DNA from: Saprospirales bacterium
Lineage (GTDB): Bacteria; Bacteroidota; Bacteroidia; Chitinophagales; Saprospiraceae
DNA length: 64,000 bases
Direction: 5' to 3'
Assembly: GCA_016719895.1 (NCBI GenBank)
Contig: JADJYG010000002.1
Coordinates: forward strand, 92,843 to 156,842
Of this stretch, positions 62,531 to 64,000 are shown in pieces. The position numbers and the translations under genes are program-made. How positions within the stretch are numbered: the first letter of the stretch is position 1; each line of letters starts with the position of its first letter. Under the pieces are notes generated by a model. That model was not told the origin of the DNA and did no database searches. It saw only the letters and a list, made by a program, of their open reading frames with translations.

Positions 62531-64000
62531 TTAAAAACGCATCCCAAGCCCCACATACCAGGTTCTCCCCTCTCCCGGCAATAATCCAGGCCCCGGATAG
62601 CCGCCCGAACGCCGGGTGGCGTAGCGGGCGTCGGCCAGGTTGTTTATCCCCGCTCGAAGGGTGAAATTGTTTAGCAAGTCCATTGTTGCCGACAGGTCCA
62701 TTAACGAATAGCCGGGTATGCGCCCGATTTGTCCGTTGGCCGAAGGCGCATCGGTGTTGGCGGCATCGGTGTATACCGCTGCGGTGCGGCTGAGCTGCCA
62801 GGTTGCCGAAAATCCGTGCCAGGCATAGGTGGCGCCGAAGCGATGCAGGTGTTTGGGGGCGTTGTCCACAAATTTGCCTTTCAGGTTGGTTTCCGCAATG
62901 ACGCCATTGCTGACGGTAGTTACCGGCAGATCGGTGTACCGGGCATCGAGCCAGGACAAGGAGGCAAAGAGGTGCAGGTTCCCAATACGCCGGGTGTGGT
63001 AAAAAAAAGCAAGTGGGTTGAATTCCACATACGCTTCGACGCCGCGGTGTTTGCTGGCGCTCAGGTTCGTTCGGAACTGATACACCGTACCGTCGTCAGC
63101 CAGTCGGGCCAGGGCGCCGATCCGGTCGGCATAGTTCAGGTAAAATAAGCTTACGTCGAAATTCAATATTTCTTTCCAGCGTCCCCGATAGCCCAGGTCG
63201 GCCACCCAGCCGCGGGAATCTCTCAGACCGGGGTCAATCACAGCCGTTGAAGCCGGAGGGGTCAGGTCGGCAAAGCCTACCGGGCGGTACGCCTGTGAAA
63301 TATTCACATATACTTCCGACGTATGGGTGGCATGGTATTCGGCGCCAAAACCGGCCAGTAAAAACGCGCGGGTGCGTTCGTCCGGTTGCACGGCTTGTGC
63401 TTCCCCGGCGGCGTTGGTGTTGATCCGGCCGCGAATGGTGTTGGCGGCATTTTCCAGCCGCAGGCCCGGCACCAGGGCAAAGCGCTTGCCTGCCCGGAAA
63501 ATATGCTCGGCAAATACGGCGGCGTTGCGGGTGTCGAAGTGCAGGTCGCGGGGGAAGCGGTCGGCCTGGAGTTCCGTATTGAATCCGGCGCCGGTATCGC
63601 CCGCCCCCAGCTGACGGCGGTGCGTGTAGCCGTTGAAATAACGCACACCGGCAGCCAGGGTTTGCTCACGTCCGCCCAGGATGTAGCTGGTTAAAAAGCG
63701 CAGCTCCCCCCCGCCGTTGCGGTATTGGTCGCGATCCAACTGGCGGGGCGCATAGCTGCCGGTACTTTTGCTGATCGTGTCGGCAGTGCTGATGGGCCGC
63801 ACAAAACCGATGCTGTTGCGCTCGCTGACTAAAGCGAACAACTTCAATTCCAGGCGCGTCTTTTTCGAAAAATCATACTGCGTTCGAGCAGATGCCACGT
63901 TCCAGGGTGCGCTGAACCAGTTGCGTGCGCGGTGGGACTGGCGGGCATCGAGGGCAAAATCCGCATCGGTCAGGCCGCCCGCCTGTTGCGCTTCATAATA
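62531..64000 (-). CDS. TonB-dependent receptor, FecA-like (5' partial)
   Basis: The frame remains open through the end of the window, so the plug domain and N-terminus lie outside; about 489 C-terminal residues are present. The beta-barrel shows typical girdle-aromatic strands, and the last strands read NNLADARYATRRSGGYPGPG and GEGRTWYVGLGMRF, ending in the outer-membrane C-terminal Phe. The YPGPG and GRTWYVG patterns resemble ferric-dicitrate-type receptors. It takes up a substrate, probably iron-bearing, using TonB-ExbBD energy. The substrate is inferred by family resemblance only. Confidence 0.85.
   Translation of the reverse strand, partial: YYEAQQAGGLTDADFALDARQSHRARNWFSAPWNVASARTQYDFSKKTRLELKLFALVSERNSIGFVRPISTADTISKSTGSYAPRQLDRDQYRNGGGELRFLTSYILGGREQTLAAGVRYFNGYTHRRQLGAGDTGAGFNTELQADRFPRDLHFDTRNAAVFAEHIFRAGKRFALVPGLRLENAANTIRGRINTNAAGEAQAVQPDERTRAFLLAGFGAEYHATHTSEVYVNISQAYRPVGFADLTPPASTAVIDPGLRDSRGWVADLGYRGRWKEILNFDVSLFYLNYADRIGALARLADDGTVYQFRTNLSASKHRGVEAYVEFNPLAFFYHTRRIGNLHLFASLSWLDARYTDLPVTTVSNGVIAETNLKGKFVDNAPKHLHRFGATYAWHGFSATWQLSRTAAVYTDAANTDAPSANGQIGRIPGYSLMDLSATMDLLNNFTLRAGINNLADARYATRRSGGYPGPGLLPGEGRTWYVGLGMRF

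Noticed and set aside
1..64000. tRNA and rRNA genes
   Set aside because: The longer intergenic regions were read for cloverleaf and T-arm patterns (GTTCRA) by eye and nothing convincing was found; a covariance-model scan would be decisive.

Overview
The window looks like a chromosomal segment of a moderately GC-rich Bacteroidota, most likely in the Saprospiria (Saprospiraceae or Lewinella-like). Four things support this. At least five secreted proteins end in type IX secretion (T9SS) sorting domains. There is a PorP/SprF plus OmpA/TPR pair next to a SprB-like adhesin. Promoters match the Bacteroidota pattern TTG-N18-21-TAnnTTTG, and Shine-Dalgarno sequences are largely absent. The assignment to class level is inference, because no 16S rRNA gene or tRNA gene was found.

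Layout. 1-3381: the end of a subtilisin-like protease carrying a T9SS tail. 3396-3970: a fold-back, MITE-like element with no gene in it. 4127-10641: a housekeeping block with rpsU, a Xer-type recombinase, an acyl-CoA dehydrogenase, an MBL hydrolase, a heptose-phosphate kinase, a secreted protein and nusB. 10943-23435 (minus strand): a probable operon of PorP/SprF, a PorE-like OmpA protein and a very large SprB-like adhesin containing about twelve near-identical 447/450-bp units; several indels that cancel overall interrupt its frame. 23786-25332: glycyl-tRNA synthetase, split by one homopolymer indel. 25662-36170: osmC, an unknown 577-residue protein, an MBOAT acyltransferase, a delta-60 repeat secreted protein, an HMG-CoA-lyase-like enzyme, two small proteins and rtcB. 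36204-37657: a two-gene arsenosugar-type radical SAM and peroxidase-like pair. 37882-42657: an OmpA protein followed by a secreted double-propeller WD40-caspase protein. 42882-49022: a TlpA-like thioredoxin, dinB, a cold-shock protein and a DnaE-type polymerase. 49505-53911: a MOSC protein, a broken Rossmann-fold gene, a lipoprotein and carB. 54256-60538: an RND tripartite efflux operon preceded by a small His/Cys-containing protein. 60607-64000: a secreted lipase-like hydrolase, an NTF2-like protein and a FecA-like TonB-dependent receptor that runs off the end.

How the parts work together. The porP-porE-adhesin block reads as a dedicated T9SS type B export and anchoring module. The sorting-tailed protease, lipase-like hydrolase and propeller protein would be clients of the general T9SS machinery, whose core genes are not in this window. 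The dinB and dnaE genes form a loose translesion-synthesis neighbourhood.

The most interesting observations are the secreted 14-blade WD40-caspase with its OmpA partner, the adhesin repeat array with two unit subclasses, and a carB leader with a promoter, a small reading frame and an intrinsic terminator. Also notable are a heptameric repeat (ACGGTRG) that is in frame inside dnaE and abuts the carB start codon, and the fold-back element at 3396-3970. The homopolymer-type indels in both the adhesin and glyQS suggest that uncorrected sequencing errors may be present.
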